Positions 47,946 to 57,695 of a stretch of DNA of 64,000 bases are shown one piece after another. The stretch's first letter is position 1. The number at the start of each line of letters is the position of its first letter. Origin of the DNA: Limnobacter litoralis (lineage in GTDB: Bacteria; Pseudomonadota; Gammaproteobacteria; Burkholderiales; Burkholderiaceae_B); the NCBI RefSeq assembly GCF_030160455.1, contig NZ_BSOJ01000010.1, positions 1 to 64,000 of the forward strand, given 5' to 3'. Made by a program: the position numbers and the translations under genes. The notes beneath the pieces are model-generated. The model saw only the letters and a list, made by a program, of their open reading frames with translations. It did no database searches and was not told the DNA's origin.

Positions 47946-48853
47946 GCCAGGTGGGGAAGGTGCTTTTCAAGAAATTCGACACACAGCCTTAACTTGGCAG
48001 AACTGGCCAGTCTGGACGGATAAACCGCATGAACAGGTGCTTCTTGGTAATACTCAGGAAGCACCTGCTTCAGAAACCCCGCTTTCAAGTCCGAGTGAAT
48101 GTCCCACTGACTTCGCAGGGCAATGCCGTGGCCGTCCAGCGCCCATCGCCGCACAGCTTCGCCATTGTTGGACGACAAAGGGCCGGAAACCCGGACAGAC
48201 ACCTCGCCTTTGGGCCCCTGCAACGCCCATCGCCCCGGGGTCTGGTCGCGCTCTCGAATGACAAGGCATTGATGTGTGGACAACTCAAGTACGTCGACGG
48301 GACAACCCTGGCGGTTCAGATAGGCCGGGCTCGCACACAGTATTCTGCGGTTTGGTCTCAATGGCCTACAGATCATGTCGTGCTGGTCGATGGCGCCCAC
48401 GCGCACATCCAGATGAAACCCTTCGCCGATCAAATCGACTTTGCGGTCCAGCAGTTCCAGCTGAATGTCCAACTCGGGGCACGTACTCGCCAGTGCAGAC
48501 AGCACCGGTGCCAGCACATTGCGGCCATAGCCTGAGCTTGAGCACAAGCGAAGTTGCCCCTGCGGCACCACCTTTTCGGCCTGCACCGCATCCATCAAGT
48601 CTTGGGCTGAGTCCAAAAGCCGCTGACCCCATTCCAGCAACAACTCGCCCTGTTCGGTGAGAGAAACTTTTCGGGTCGTGCGATGCATGAGTCGCATGCC
48701 AAGGCGACTTTCCAGGTTTTGCAAATTTTTACTGACATAGGCAGCGGACACGCCCAATTGATCGGCTGTTGCAGAAAATGAGCGCTGCTGAGCCAGCAGG
48801 ATGAACATCTCAATGTCTTGAAGACTGGGTGTTTTCTTGTTTATTAAAAACAT
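47942..48853 (-). CDS. LysR family regulator, probable DmlR-type
   Basis: A 303-residue LysR protein with an N-terminal winged helix (IEMFILLAQQRSFSATADQLGVSAAYVSKNLQNLESRLGM, about 15-53) and a periplasmic-binding-protein-like effector domain. It is divergent from a D-malate/tartrate dehydrogenase gene. In E. coli the LysR gene dmlR is likewise divergent from dmlA, and DmlR activates dmlA on D-malate. The same relation is inferred here. Confidence 0.88.
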   Translation of the reverse strand: MFLINKKTPSLQDIEMFILLAQQRSFSATADQLGVSAAYVSKNLQNLESRLGMRLMHRTTRKVSLTEQGELLLEWGQRLLDSAQDLMDAVQAEKVVPQGQLRLCSSSGYGRNVLAPVLSALASTCPELDIQLELLDRKVDLIGEGFHLDVRVGAIDQHDMICRPLRPNRRILCASPAYLNRQGCPVDVLELSTHQCLVIRERDQTPGRWALQGPKGEVSVRVSGPLSSNNGEAVRRWALDGHGIALRSQWDIHSDLKAGFLKQVLPEYYQEAPVHAVYPSRLASSAKLRLCVEFLEKHLPHLA

Positions 48854-48948
48854 TTTTGTTGATAAACAATCAATATTTTGATCATTTATAAATTGAATTG
48901 TTTATAAATATAATCGAAACTTCAATCACACACCAAGCAAAAACCCAC
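48854..48948. promoter_or_regulatory. Divergent LysR/dehydrogenase promoter region
   Basis: The AT-rich gap holds ATTTATAAAT, a perfect 10-bp palindrome at 48884-48893, a near copy TTTATAAATA at 48901-48910, and AACAAT (48865-48870) / ATTGTT (48897-48902) as outer arms. TATAAT at 48909-48914 is a likely -10 for the dehydrogenase. LysR regulators typically bind such interrupted dyads. Confidence 0.5.
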
Positions 48949-50025
48949 ATGAGCACAAAACGAATTGCAGTATTGCCGGGCGACGGCATTGGACAAGAGG
49001 TCATGCCCGAGGGCTTGCGCGTGCTGGAAAAAGCCGCCAGCAAATTCAACCTGGACCTGGAGTTCACACACTTCGACTGGGCCCACTGCGACTATTACCT
49101 GAAACACGGCAAGATGATGCCCGACGACTGGTTTGATCAGCTCCAGTCGTTTGACGCCATTTATTTCGGAGCTGCAGGCTGGCCAGACAAAGTGCCGGAT
49201 CACATTTCACTGTGGGGATCTCTGCTGAAATTCAGGCGTGAATTCGACCAATATGTAAACCTGCGACCGGTTCGCCTGATGCCCGGAATACCCTGCCCGC
49301 TTGCCAACAAAAAGGTGGGGGACATTGACTTCTACGTGGTTCGCGAGAACACGGAAGGCGAATATTCCTCTGTGGGCGGAATCATGTACGAAGGCACTGA
49401 ACGGGAGATGGTGTTCCAGGAATCGATCTTTTCTCGCAAAGGCACCGACCGGATACTGAAATATGCGTTTGAACTGGCTCAATCGCGGCCCAAAAAGCAT
49501 CTGACATCGGCCACCAAGTCCAACGGCATCTCGATCAGCATGCCGTGGTGGGACAAGCGGGTTGAAGAGCTGGCCAAAGCGTATCCGGACGTGCAATGGG
49601 ACAAATATCACATCGACATCTTGACGGCGCGTTTTGTGCTGAGCCCAGAGCGTTTTGATGTGGTGGTTGCCTCAAATCTGTTCGGCGATATTTTGTCGGA
49701 TTTGGGACCCGCCTGCACCGGGACCATCGGCATCGCCCCCTCGGCCAACCTGAACCCGGACGGCCAGTTTCCCTCGCTGTTTGAGCCTGTGCATGGTTCC
49801 GCACCCGACATCTACGGCAAGGGCATTGCAAACCCGGTGGCCATGATCTGGTCTGGCGCGATGATGCTGGACTTTTTGGGCAAAGGCGACGGCCGCTTTC
49901 GAGAGGCGCATGACGCCATCTTGAGGGCCATTGAAGCAGTGCTGGTCGACGGTCCAAGAACACCCGACATGGGCGGCCAATCCACAACCATCGACCTGGG
50001 GTGTGCAATCGCGGATTGCCTGTAA
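48949..50025 (+). CDS. dmlA: D-malate / tartrate dehydrogenase (decarboxylating)
   Basis: NAD-dependent beta-decarboxylating dehydrogenase of the isocitrate/isopropylmalate family, 358 residues. RIAVLPGDGIGQEVMPEG starts the protein, substrate arginines lie in LKFRREFDQYVNLRPVRL, and the metal/cofactor region is NLFGDILSDLGPACTGTIGIAPSANLNPDG. The length and the FDQYVNLRPVRLMPG context fit DmlA/TtuC tartrate dehydrogenases rather than LeuB. ATG 48949 is taken; the frame is open upstream to 48898, within the promoter. The divergent LysR gene supports the assignment. Confidence 0.85.
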   Translation: MSTKRIAVLPGDGIGQEVMPEGLRVLEKAASKFNLDLEFTHFDWAHCDYYLKHGKMMPDDWFDQLQSFDAIYFGAAGWPDKVPDHISLWGSLLKFRREFDQYVNLRPVRLMPGIPCPLANKKVGDIDFYVVRENTEGEYSSVGGIMYEGTEREMVFQESIFSRKGTDRILKYAFELAQSRPKKHLTSATKSNGISISMPWWDKRVEELAKAYPDVQWDKYHIDILTARFVLSPERFDVVVASNLFGDILSDLGPACTGTIGIAPSANLNPDGQFPSLFEPVHGSAPDIYGKGIANPVAMIWSGAMMLDFLGKGDGRFREAHDAILRAIEAVLVDGPRTPDMGGQSTTIDLGCAIADCL

Positions 50026-50048
50026 TACAACAAGCCCATTGGCTTTGC

Positions 50049-52832
50049 TCAGTGGGCTTCTTCCCAGTTTTTGCCGGTGCCGCAACCCACTTCCAGTGGC
50101 ACCCGCAAATTGGCCACACCCGTCATGATGCCGGGCACCTCTTTCTGAATACGGTCCAGCTCGGCCTGCGGCACCTCAAAAATCACCTCATCGTGCACCT
50201 GCATGATCATCTTGGTGGCCAAATTCTCGGATTTCAGCCACGCAGACAGTTTCACCATGGCCATCTTGATCAGGTCGGCCGAGGTGCCCTGCATGGGTGC
50301 GTTGATGGCGGCGCGTTCGGCGGCAGCACGTCTGGGCCCGTTGGGGCTTTTGATCTCCGGCAACCACAATCGTCTGCCAAACACGGTGCTGACGTAGCCT
50401 TGTTGCTTGGCAGTGCTTCGCACATTTTCCATGTAAGTGGCCACGCCAGGGTAGCGGGCAAAATACCGGTCGATGTACAACTTGGCTGCTTCACGGGAAA
50501 TACCAAGATTGCCAGCCAAACCAAACGCACTCATGCCGTAAATCAAGCCAAAATTGATGACTTTGGCAGTCCGGCGCTGATCTGAATTGACGCTGTCCAG
50601 CGGCACCGAGAAAATTTCGGCTGCAGTGGCGGAGTGAATATCCAGTCCGTCATTGAAAGCACGAATGAGTGTCTCGTCGCCGGAAATGTGCGCCATGATT
50701 CGCAGCTCGATTTGTGAATAATCGGCAGACACCAGCACGTGACCTTCAGGCGCCACGAAAGCCTCCCTGACGCGGCGCCCTTCGGGCGTGCGCACAGGAA
50801 TGTTCTGCAGATTGGGGTCGTTGCTGGCCAGACGACCGGTCACAGCCACTGCTTGAGCGTAGTTGGTGTGCACGCGCCCTGTTCTGGCGTTCACCATCTT
50901 GGGCAATTTGTCGGTGTAGGTGCTTTTCAACTTGGCCAAACTGCGGTGTTCCAGCAATTTGGCGGGCAATGGGTAATCTTCAGCCAGCTTGGACAACACC
51001 TCTTCATCGGTTGAAGGTGCGCCACTGGCGGTCTTTTTGACCACGGGCAACTGGAGTTTGCCGAACAGCAATTCACCAATCTGCTTGGGCGAATTCAGGT
51101 TGAATGAGCCTCCCGCCAGCTCGAACGCCTGCGCTTCAATGTCGCGCAGCTTTTCGGCAATCTCGTCGCTTTGCTGGGCCAGCATGTCAGCGTTGATCAA
51201 CACGCCATTGCGCTCCACTTCAAAAAGAACCTGCGTGAAAGGCAACTCGACGGTTCGATACAACTGATCCAGTTCACCTTCGGCTTTCAATGCTTTTCCA
51301 AGCACCTGGTTCAAGCGGAAGGTGACTTCCGAATCTTCGGCCGCATATCGGGTTGCGGAATCAACAGACACCTGGGAGAAAGACACTTGAGCAGCCCCCT
51401 TACCGGCCACCTCTTCGTATTTGATGGTGTTGTAGTTCAGCCAGCGAAGGGCCAGTGCGTCCATGCCGTGGGGCTTGTGCGCCTCCAGCACGTAACTGGC
51501 AAGCATGGTGTCGTCCACCAACCCCTCCACCGCCAAACCATGATTGGCAAGCACATGCAAATCGTATTTGGCGTTTTGAGCCACCTTGGGCGCACTGTGG
51601 TCCGCAAACCAGGGGCGCAGCGCATCCAGTATGGCGTCCATCGGCAATTGTGGATCACTGGTCAGGTCTTCGTGTCGTAGCGGAATGTAGTAACCAGTTC
51701 CGGCCTCCCAGGCCAGGGAAAGGCCCACTATTTCGGCATTCATGGGTTCAAGGGAAGTGGTCTCTGTGTCGAAAGCCACCACCACGCCGGCCTTTGAAGC
51801 AGACCACAGCGTTTGACACAGGGCATCAAACGCCTCTGCCGTGTTGATGCACACGGTTTTGATGCTGTCGATGTTTTGCGTGGGGGAGTCGAACAGACTG
51901 ACGGCTGGTGTTGCATCGTCAGGGTGAACTGGCGCGGCAGGCGCGGATTCCTCTTCTGCTGTGCCGCCCAGCGCGCGATACCAGGTTTTAAACTCAAACC
52001 GCTTGAACAGCTCTTTCAACTGATCGGTGTCTTCCTGCGCCGCTTTCAGGTCCGATTCAATGCGGATTGCATGAGGCAATTCACAATCCACCTTGATGGT
52101 GACCAGAAATTTGGCTGTGGGCAGCCAATCTAGTGCGGCATTCAGGTTTTCTCCGACCTTGCCCTTGATGTGCTGGGCATTCTTGATCACATTGTCGAGT
52201 GTTTGATATTCAGCCAACCATTTGGCTGCTGTCTTGGGCCCGACCTTTTCTACGCCCGGTACGTTGTCGACGGTGTCGCCAACCAAACTGAGGTAGTCAA
52301 TAATCTGCTCGGGATAAACACCGAATTTCTCATACACAGTGTCGCGGGTATAAACCACGTTTTTCATGGTGTCGACCAATCGGATTCGATCACTGACCAA
52401 CTGCGCCATGTCTTTGTCACCCGTGGAAATCACCACTTCATCAAAACCCTGCGCGATGGCCTGGTGGGCAAGTGTGCCTATGACGTCGTCGGCTTCAATG
52501 CCTGGTTCGATGATAACCGGCCACCCCAAAGCCTTGGTGATCTCGTGGATCGGCGGAATCTGCGCAGCCAGATCTTCTGGCATACTTGCCCGGTTGGCTT
52601 TGTACTCTGGAAACACGTCGTCGCGAAAGGTTTTGCCGGGCGCGTCAAACACGCAGGCGATGCAATCGGCAGTCAGTTCGTCGGTGGTGTGGTCAGAGCG
52701 CAGCCGCCTGAGCATGTTCACCACGCCGTAGATAGCGCCGGTTGGCTCGCCAGCCCGGTTTCGCAAGTCCGGCATGGCGTGAAATGCCCGATACAGATAA
52801 CTTGATCCATCGACCAGGAGTAATCGCTTCAT
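50049..52832 (-). CDS. polA: DNA polymerase I
   Basis: Repair and Okazaki-fragment-processing polymerase, 927 residues with all three domains. The 5'-nuclease is at the N-terminus (LLLVDGSSYLYRAFHAMP), and the proofreading exonuclease has its DxE motif intact (VVAFDTETTSLEP). The polymerase shows motif A VSADYSQIELRIMAH, the finger helix RRTAKVINFGLIYGMS, and motif C MQVHDEVIFEV. ATG 52832 abuts base-for-base the start of the divergent gene at 52833 (CATATG). The longer frame upstream lies in that gene and is rejected. Confidence 0.97.
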   Translation of the reverse strand: MKRLLLVDGSSYLYRAFHAMPDLRNRAGEPTGAIYGVVNMLRRLRSDHTTDELTADCIACVFDAPGKTFRDDVFPEYKANRASMPEDLAAQIPPIHEITKALGWPVIIEPGIEADDVIGTLAHQAIAQGFDEVVISTGDKDMAQLVSDRIRLVDTMKNVVYTRDTVYEKFGVYPEQIIDYLSLVGDTVDNVPGVEKVGPKTAAKWLAEYQTLDNVIKNAQHIKGKVGENLNAALDWLPTAKFLVTIKVDCELPHAIRIESDLKAAQEDTDQLKELFKRFEFKTWYRALGGTAEEESAPAAPVHPDDATPAVSLFDSPTQNIDSIKTVCINTAEAFDALCQTLWSASKAGVVVAFDTETTSLEPMNAEIVGLSLAWEAGTGYYIPLRHEDLTSDPQLPMDAILDALRPWFADHSAPKVAQNAKYDLHVLANHGLAVEGLVDDTMLASYVLEAHKPHGMDALALRWLNYNTIKYEEVAGKGAAQVSFSQVSVDSATRYAAEDSEVTFRLNQVLGKALKAEGELDQLYRTVELPFTQVLFEVERNGVLINADMLAQQSDEIAEKLRDIEAQAFELAGGSFNLNSPKQIGELLFGKLQLPVVKKTASGAPSTDEEVLSKLAEDYPLPAKLLEHRSLAKLKSTYTDKLPKMVNARTGRVHTNYAQAVAVTGRLASNDPNLQNIPVRTPEGRRVREAFVAPEGHVLVSADYSQIELRIMAHISGDETLIRAFNDGLDIHSATAAEIFSVPLDSVNSDQRRTAKVINFGLIYGMSAFGLAGNLGISREAAKLYIDRYFARYPGVATYMENVRSTAKQQGYVSTVFGRRLWLPEIKSPNGPRRAAAERAAINAPMQGTSADLIKMAMVKLSAWLKSENLATKMIMQVHDEVIFEVPQAELDRIQKEVPGIMTGVANLRVPLEVGCGTGKNWEEAH

Positions 52833-53570
52833 ATGGTGACCAATAACAAGAATGTTCCAACACTTCGCCACTTGCCGTCCAAAGACCAGTCCACCGCCGT
52901 GAAGGCCAGGGAATCGTGGCACGTGCTGGGAATTATGGCAGAGTTCATCGAAGCGACTGAGAAGCTGTCGGCAATTCGGCCATCCGTGTCCATCTTTGGC
53001 AGTGCAAGAACCAAACTGGACCACCCCTACTACGCCCTGACCGAGCAGATTGCACGCCAATTGTCGGACGCAGGCTTTGCCGTCATCAGCGGTGGGGGCC
53101 CGGGCATCATGGAAGCCGCCAACAAGGGGGCACATGCGGGCAAATCGCCCAGCGTCGGCCTGAACATCGAGTTGCCCCACGAGCAGCACGGCAACCCCTA
53201 CCAGAATATTTCCCTGACCTTTCGCCACTTTTTTGCCCGCAAGGTTGCTTTTGCAAAATACGCCAGCGCCTATGTGGTCATGCCGGGCGGATTTGGCACG
53301 CTCGATGAAATGTTCGAGGCCCTGACCCTGATCCAGACCAACAAAGGTCGACGCATTCCAATCATGCTGGTGGGGCAGCAATTCTGGGGTGGCTTGATTG
53401 ACTGGATTCGAGCCACTTTGTTGGCTGAGGGCATGATCAGCCCTGAAGACATGAACCTCTTTCAGGTCGTTGAAACCCCCGATGAAGTCTTGCAAAGTAT
53501 TTTTGATTTCTACGAAAAACGGACCTTCAACCCCTCAGACAGTGAGACCGAAAAGCTGCTGGACTTATAA
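52833..53570 (+). CDS. LOG family protein (TIGR00730), probable nucleotide phosphoribohydrolase
   Basis: A 245-residue LOG-type protein. The Rossmann-like core has SIFGSARTKLDHPYY, SGGGPGIMEAANKGA, and the hallmark PGGFGTLDEMFEALTLIQ (PGGxGTxxE). Characterised relatives hydrolyse nucleoside 5'-monophosphates, including cytokinin ribotides, at the N-glycosidic bond; the older name is lysine decarboxylase-like. The start at 52833 or the GTG at 52836 is possible. AGGAG lies 12 bases upstream of 52833, within the polA coding sequence. Confidence 0.88.
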   Translation: MVTNNKNVPTLRHLPSKDQSTAVKARESWHVLGIMAEFIEATEKLSAIRPSVSIFGSARTKLDHPYYALTEQIARQLSDAGFAVISGGGPGIMEAANKGAHAGKSPSVGLNIELPHEQHGNPYQNISLTFRHFFARKVAFAKYASAYVVMPGGFGTLDEMFEALTLIQTNKGRRIPIMLVGQQFWGGLIDWIRATLLAEGMISPEDMNLFQVVETPDEVLQSIFDFYEKRTFNPSDSETEKLLDL

Positions 53571-53623
53571 AGTCGGCAGAACACAGGTAAAATTCGGGCT
53601 GCCCGATCTCAGAGGAACTATGT

Positions 53624-54577
53624 ATGGCTGTTTTCACCCGCGTCACCCATGACGAAATCCAGCACTGGCTGGGCGACCTGGCGTGTGGAGAACTTCAATC
53701 GTTTGAAGGCATTGCCTCCGGCATTGAAAACACCAACTACTTTGTCAACACCTGCAAAGGCAGATACGTGTTGACCATTTTCGAGAAACTGACCGATCGT
53801 GAGCTGCCTTTTTATCTGGGTCTGATGCAGCACCTTGCGGGCAAGGGTTTGCCGGTGCCAGGCCCGATCGCCAGTCGCGACGGCGCTCTGTTTCGACCAC
53901 TGCAAGGCAAACCAGCCACCTTGGTCAACTGCCTTGCAGGTTCATCGGTGACCCACCCAACGCCTTTGCAATGCGAAGAAATCGGCCGATTCAGTGCGAA
54001 AGCCCACCTGGCCGCAGCCGACTTTGCAGGCACTCTTGAAAACCCACGCAACTTGAGCTGGATTGTCAGCGCCGCGCGCGCAATCAAGCCACACCTGCCC
54101 GCTGAAGAACTGAGCCTGCTTGAAGATGAAATTCTGTTTCAGACTCAATTGAGCCGCAGCGCGGATTACCAAAGCCTGGAGAAAGGGGCCGTACACGCTG
54201 ACCTGTTCAAAGACAATGCCTTGATGCAGGGCGAACACCTGGGTGGTGTGATTGACTTTTACTTCGCAGGGGTAGACACCTATCTGTTTGACCTTGCCGT
54301 GACAGCCAACGACTGGTGTATCGATGTGAACACTGGCGAATTTCTGGAACCTCAGTTGCGTGCGCTGGTTCACGGATATTCCGAGCATCGCCCGTTCCCG
54401 GATGCTGAAAAGCGTTTGTGGCAGGGTATGCTTCGTGCTGCGGCATTGCGATTCTGGACCTCGCGCCTGAGCGATTACTTCATGCCCAGAGAGGCGGAAG
54501 TCCTGAATGTTAAAGACCCGCGTCATTTTGAACGCGTGCTGAAGGCAAGGCGGCAATCCATTCCGTTCGAGTTGTAA
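53624..54577 (+). CDS. thrB: Homoserine kinase (ThrB, APH-like type)
   Basis: Phosphorylates homoserine in threonine biosynthesis, 317 residues. This is the aminoglycoside-phosphotransferase-fold type found in Pseudomonas and Burkholderiales, not the GHMP kinase of E. coli. It shows GIENTNYFVNTCKGRYVLTIFE, the catalytic-loop region GAVHADLFKDNAL, and GGVIDFYFAGVDTYLFDLA with the metal aspartate. The short leader carries AGAGGA upstream of the ATG. The following gene starts 16 bases on. Confidence 0.93.
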   Translation: MAVFTRVTHDEIQHWLGDLACGELQSFEGIASGIENTNYFVNTCKGRYVLTIFEKLTDRELPFYLGLMQHLAGKGLPVPGPIASRDGALFRPLQGKPATLVNCLAGSSVTHPTPLQCEEIGRFSAKAHLAAADFAGTLENPRNLSWIVSAARAIKPHLPAEELSLLEDEILFQTQLSRSADYQSLEKGAVHADLFKDNALMQGEHLGGVIDFYFAGVDTYLFDLAVTANDWCIDVNTGEFLEPQLRALVHGYSEHRPFPDAEKRLWQGMLRAAALRFWTSRLSDYFMPREAEVLNVKDPRHFERVLKARRQSIPFEL

Positions 54578-54593
54578 TTTACAGGATACTGAA

Positions 54594-55409
54594 GTGGGGA
54601 CACACGTACACACCTGCCGGCCAAGCACCGGTTGGGACTGGCTGATCGAAGGTCTGAGACTGTTCAGACGCAAACCTGGCGAAATGTTTTTGCTGGGCAA
54701 CACCTATTTGTTTGTGCTGCTGTTTGTGGGTATGTTGGTGCCTTGGCTGGGCGGACCACTGATGACGCTGATTACCCCTGGGCTTGGTGCCGGAATCATG
54801 ATCGCCAGCAAGATGGGCGCAAACGGCATGCGGGTAACGCCCGTGCAAATGTTTGCGGGTTTTACAGAAAATCGCAAGAAAAACCTGAACCCCCTGCTGT
54901 GCCTGGGCGCTGTGTTCACAGTGTGCTTTGCGCTGATCAAATTGCTGGCCTACCTGGCCCTGGGCCCACAGCCCATGGCGGATCTGGCACAAATTGAAAA
55001 CGGCGGAGCCAATACCGCGCAGATGGCAGAGCTTGCCACCTACATGGTCACTTACAGTGCGTTTGTCAGCGTGGCATCCATTCCAGTCATTTTGCTGTTT
55101 TGGTATGCCCCAGCTTTGGTGGTGTGGCACGGCATGTCAGCCTGGAAAGCCCTGTTTGCCAGCTGGGTAGCCACCTGGCGCAACAAGGCCACTTTTGTGA
55201 TTTTCGGAATGGGCTGGGTACTGCTGACGCTCGGGCTTGGCGTTGGCATGGCGATCCTGTTCAACCTCTTGGGGGCACCCTTGATGCTTTTGATGGTGAT
55301 GAACATACTGACATCCGCCATCGTCATGGGAATCACGTTTGGAGCGCTTTACCCCAGCTACCGGTCAGTGTTTGAACACGACCCACATCACCTGGACATC
55401 ACGATTTAG
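54594..55409 (+). CDS. BPSS1780 family membrane protein
   Basis: A 271-residue integral membrane protein with about six hydrophobic segments. The start (WDWLIEGLRLFRRKPGEMFLLGNTYLF) and PGLGAGIMIASKMGANG match a family known in Burkholderiales as BPSS1780; function unknown. The start is a GTG at 54594 with AGGA about 8 bases upstream. It lies 16 bp after thrB. The last 11 bases overlap the convergent uvrD gene, so the two transcripts must run into each other. Confidence 0.85.
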   Translation: MGTHVHTCRPSTGWDWLIEGLRLFRRKPGEMFLLGNTYLFVLLFVGMLVPWLGGPLMTLITPGLGAGIMIASKMGANGMRVTPVQMFAGFTENRKKNLNPLLCLGAVFTVCFALIKLLAYLALGPQPMADLAQIENGGANTAQMAELATYMVTYSAFVSVASIPVILLFWYAPALVVWHGMSAWKALFASWVATWRNKATFVIFGMGWVLLTLGLGVGMAILFNLLGAPLMLLMVMNILTSAIVMGITFGALYPSYRSVFEHDPHHLDITI

Positions 55410-57642
55410 TCAGCTTGGCGAGGCTGAGCATCAGCCACTTCATGCCCTGTGCACCAAAGTTGATTTGAATGCGCTGCTCCTCGCCCTCCCCCTCGTAGGC
55501 CACCACCACGCCGTCGCCAAACCGAGCGTGGTTAACACCTGTACCGATCGGATAGGGCCGGGGTGCCTTGCTGGTGTAAGACAAGGCAGCCCGATTGCCG
55601 TGAATCGACTGAGCACCCCAGCCGATCTGATTGTCGAGTCCACTCCATCCCTGTGATGCAATGTGCGCGCGCTTGGGCGTCAACCACTTCAGGACGTTTT
55701 CGGGGAGTTCATCCAGAAATCGCGAACGCAAGTGATACCGGATCTGACCATGCAGCATGCGTTGTTGCGCATGGGACAAATAAAGCTGCTCTCTGGCGCG
55801 CGTAATGGCCACATACATCAGCCTTCGCTCTTCCTCAACACCATCCACCGCTCCCCCATCGCTGCCAGACACGGAGGTGCTCAAGCTGTTTTCATGGGGA
55901 AACAGACCTTCCTCAAGACCGGTTACAAACACACAATGAAACTCAAGGCCTTTGGCCGAGTGAACAGTCATCAGTTGCACAGCGTCTTGCCCCGCCGCGG
56001 CCGCATTGTCACCCGCCTCAAGAGAAGCGTGCGACAGAAAGTCGGCCAGTGGCGTGGTCAACTTTTCCTCATCCAGCATGGTGGCCGGGGTGTCCTGATA
56101 ATACCCCTCTGACACCGAAAAAGAGGCTGCGGCGTTGACCAGTTCTTTCAAGTTCTCGACCCGATCTTCGCCGTCTTTGTCTTTTTCAAAGTGGGCGATC
56201 AGACCTGAATCGTGGATCACCTTGTCCACCAGTTCGGGCAAAGGCATGCCACGGGTCTCAAAGCGCATGCGATCAATCAGATCAGCAAACTTCTGCAATG
56301 AGGCCTGGCTTCTGCCCTGCATACCGACAATGGCGCGAAACAGCGATGTACCCTGCGCAGTGGCTGTGTCTTGCAATTGCTCGATCGTGCGTGAGCCGAT
56401 GCCACGCACCGGAAAATTCACGACCCGGCTGAATGAATTGTCGTCGTCTGCATTGTCCAGCAATCGCAGATAGGCCAATGCGTGCTTGATTTCAGCGCGT
56501 TCAAAAAAACGCAGGCCCCCATACACGCGATAGGCTATTCCGGCATTGAACAGACCCTGCTCAATGACGCGTGATTGCGCATTGGAACGATACAACACGG
56601 CAATGTCCGATCTGGAAAACCCCTCTTCAAGCACCAGCTTTTTAATGCGCTCAATGACGAACGCCGCTTCATCCTGGTCGCTGGTGGCCTCGTAGACGCG
56701 GATGGGTTCGCCCTCGCCGGCTTGGGTCCAAAGCTCTTTACCCAGTCGAGACTTGTTGTTGGAGATCAACGCATTGGCGGCAGTTAACACATTGCCGACA
56801 GACCGGTAATTCTGCTCCAGCTTGATCCGGTTCTGCACATTGAAATCCAGTTCAAACTGGGCCATGTTGGCCACGCGTGCACCCCGAAACGCGTAGATGG
56901 ACTGGTCGTCATCGCCCACTGCGAAAATACAGCCCTGCTCTCCGGCAAGACGCTTCAGCCAGTTGTATTGCAAGGCATTGGTGTCCTGAAACTCGTCGAC
57001 CAGAATGTATTTGAACCGCGCCTGATAATGCGCACGCAATGCCGGGTTGGCCCCCAGCAATTCAAAAGAGCGAAGCAGCAGTTCTGAGAAGTCGACCACC
57101 CCCTCACGCTGGCACTGCATTTCATAGGCCTCGTACAGGCGCACCATCATGCGGTGGTACTCGTCGTAGGCGTCCACGTCTTTCGGGCGCAGCCCCTGCT
57201 CCTTGGCTGCCCCCACAAAATGAGCCAACTGCTTGGGTGGAAATTTTTCAGCATCTATGCCCAGCACCTTGTACATCCGTTTGATGGCAGAAAGCTGGTC
57301 TTGAGTGTCGAGAATCTGGAAGGCCTGGGGCAAACCCGCCTCTTTCCAGTGAGCCCGAAGCATGCGATTGCACAACCCGTGAAAAGTGCCCACCCACATG
57401 CTGCGGGTGTTGATCGGCAACATCGCGGATATCCGCGTTAGCATTTCTTTGGCGGCCTTGTTGGTGAAGGTCACCGCCAACACGCCACTTGGGCCCACTT
57501 GCCCGGTTTGAATCAACCACGCAATCCGTGCGGTCAACACCTTGGTTTTTCCACTGCCAGCACCAGCCAGAATAAGCGCAGACGCGCGAGGCAAGGTAAC
57601 GGCGGCAAGTTGTTCAGGATTCAGCGTTTCAAGTAGGGACAC
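55399..57642 (-). CDS. uvrD: UvrD/Rep-type superfamily 1 DNA helicase
   Basis: An ATP-dependent 3'-5' DNA helicase of repair and replication restart, 747 residues. SF1A motifs are visible: LNPEQLAAVTL (Q motif), AGAGSGKTKVL (Walker A), VTFTNKAAKEM (Ia), LVDEFQDTNALQ (II), VGDDDQSIYAFRGA (III), LEQNYRSVGNVL (IV), VMTVHSAKGLEF-like QLMTVHSAKGLEF (V) and YVAITRAREQLYLS (VI). UvrD is preferred over Rep by length and C-terminal tail, though the two are close. The start is a GTG at 57642, without a clear ribosome binding site. Confidence 0.92.
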   Translation of the reverse strand: MSLLETLNPEQLAAVTLPRASALILAGAGSGKTKVLTARIAWLIQTGQVGPSGVLAVTFTNKAAKEMLTRISAMLPINTRSMWVGTFHGLCNRMLRAHWKEAGLPQAFQILDTQDQLSAIKRMYKVLGIDAEKFPPKQLAHFVGAAKEQGLRPKDVDAYDEYHRMMVRLYEAYEMQCQREGVVDFSELLLRSFELLGANPALRAHYQARFKYILVDEFQDTNALQYNWLKRLAGEQGCIFAVGDDDQSIYAFRGARVANMAQFELDFNVQNRIKLEQNYRSVGNVLTAANALISNNKSRLGKELWTQAGEGEPIRVYEATSDQDEAAFVIERIKKLVLEEGFSRSDIAVLYRSNAQSRVIEQGLFNAGIAYRVYGGLRFFERAEIKHALAYLRLLDNADDDNSFSRVVNFPVRGIGSRTIEQLQDTATAQGTSLFRAIVGMQGRSQASLQKFADLIDRMRFETRGMPLPELVDKVIHDSGLIAHFEKDKDGEDRVENLKELVNAAASFSVSEGYYQDTPATMLDEEKLTTPLADFLSHASLEAGDNAAAAGQDAVQLMTVHSAKGLEFHCVFVTGLEEGLFPHENSLSTSVSGSDGGAVDGVEEERRLMYVAITRAREQLYLSHAQQRMLHGQIRYHLRSRFLDELPENVLKWLTPKRAHIASQGWSGLDNQIGWGAQSIHGNRAALSYTSKAPRPYPIGTGVNHARFGDGVVVAYEGEGEEQRIQINFGAQGMKWLMLSLAKLTKS

Positions 57643-57695
57643 AGGCTAAGCACACAGGCAGATGATTTGAACTGCTGTAGATTTTAACAGGAGAA

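Noticed and set aside
52833-53495. N-terminal extension of polA to 1148 residues
   Set aside because: The extra part is antisense to the LOG-family gene, and DNA polymerase I normally starts MKRLLLVDGSS-like, as at 52832.
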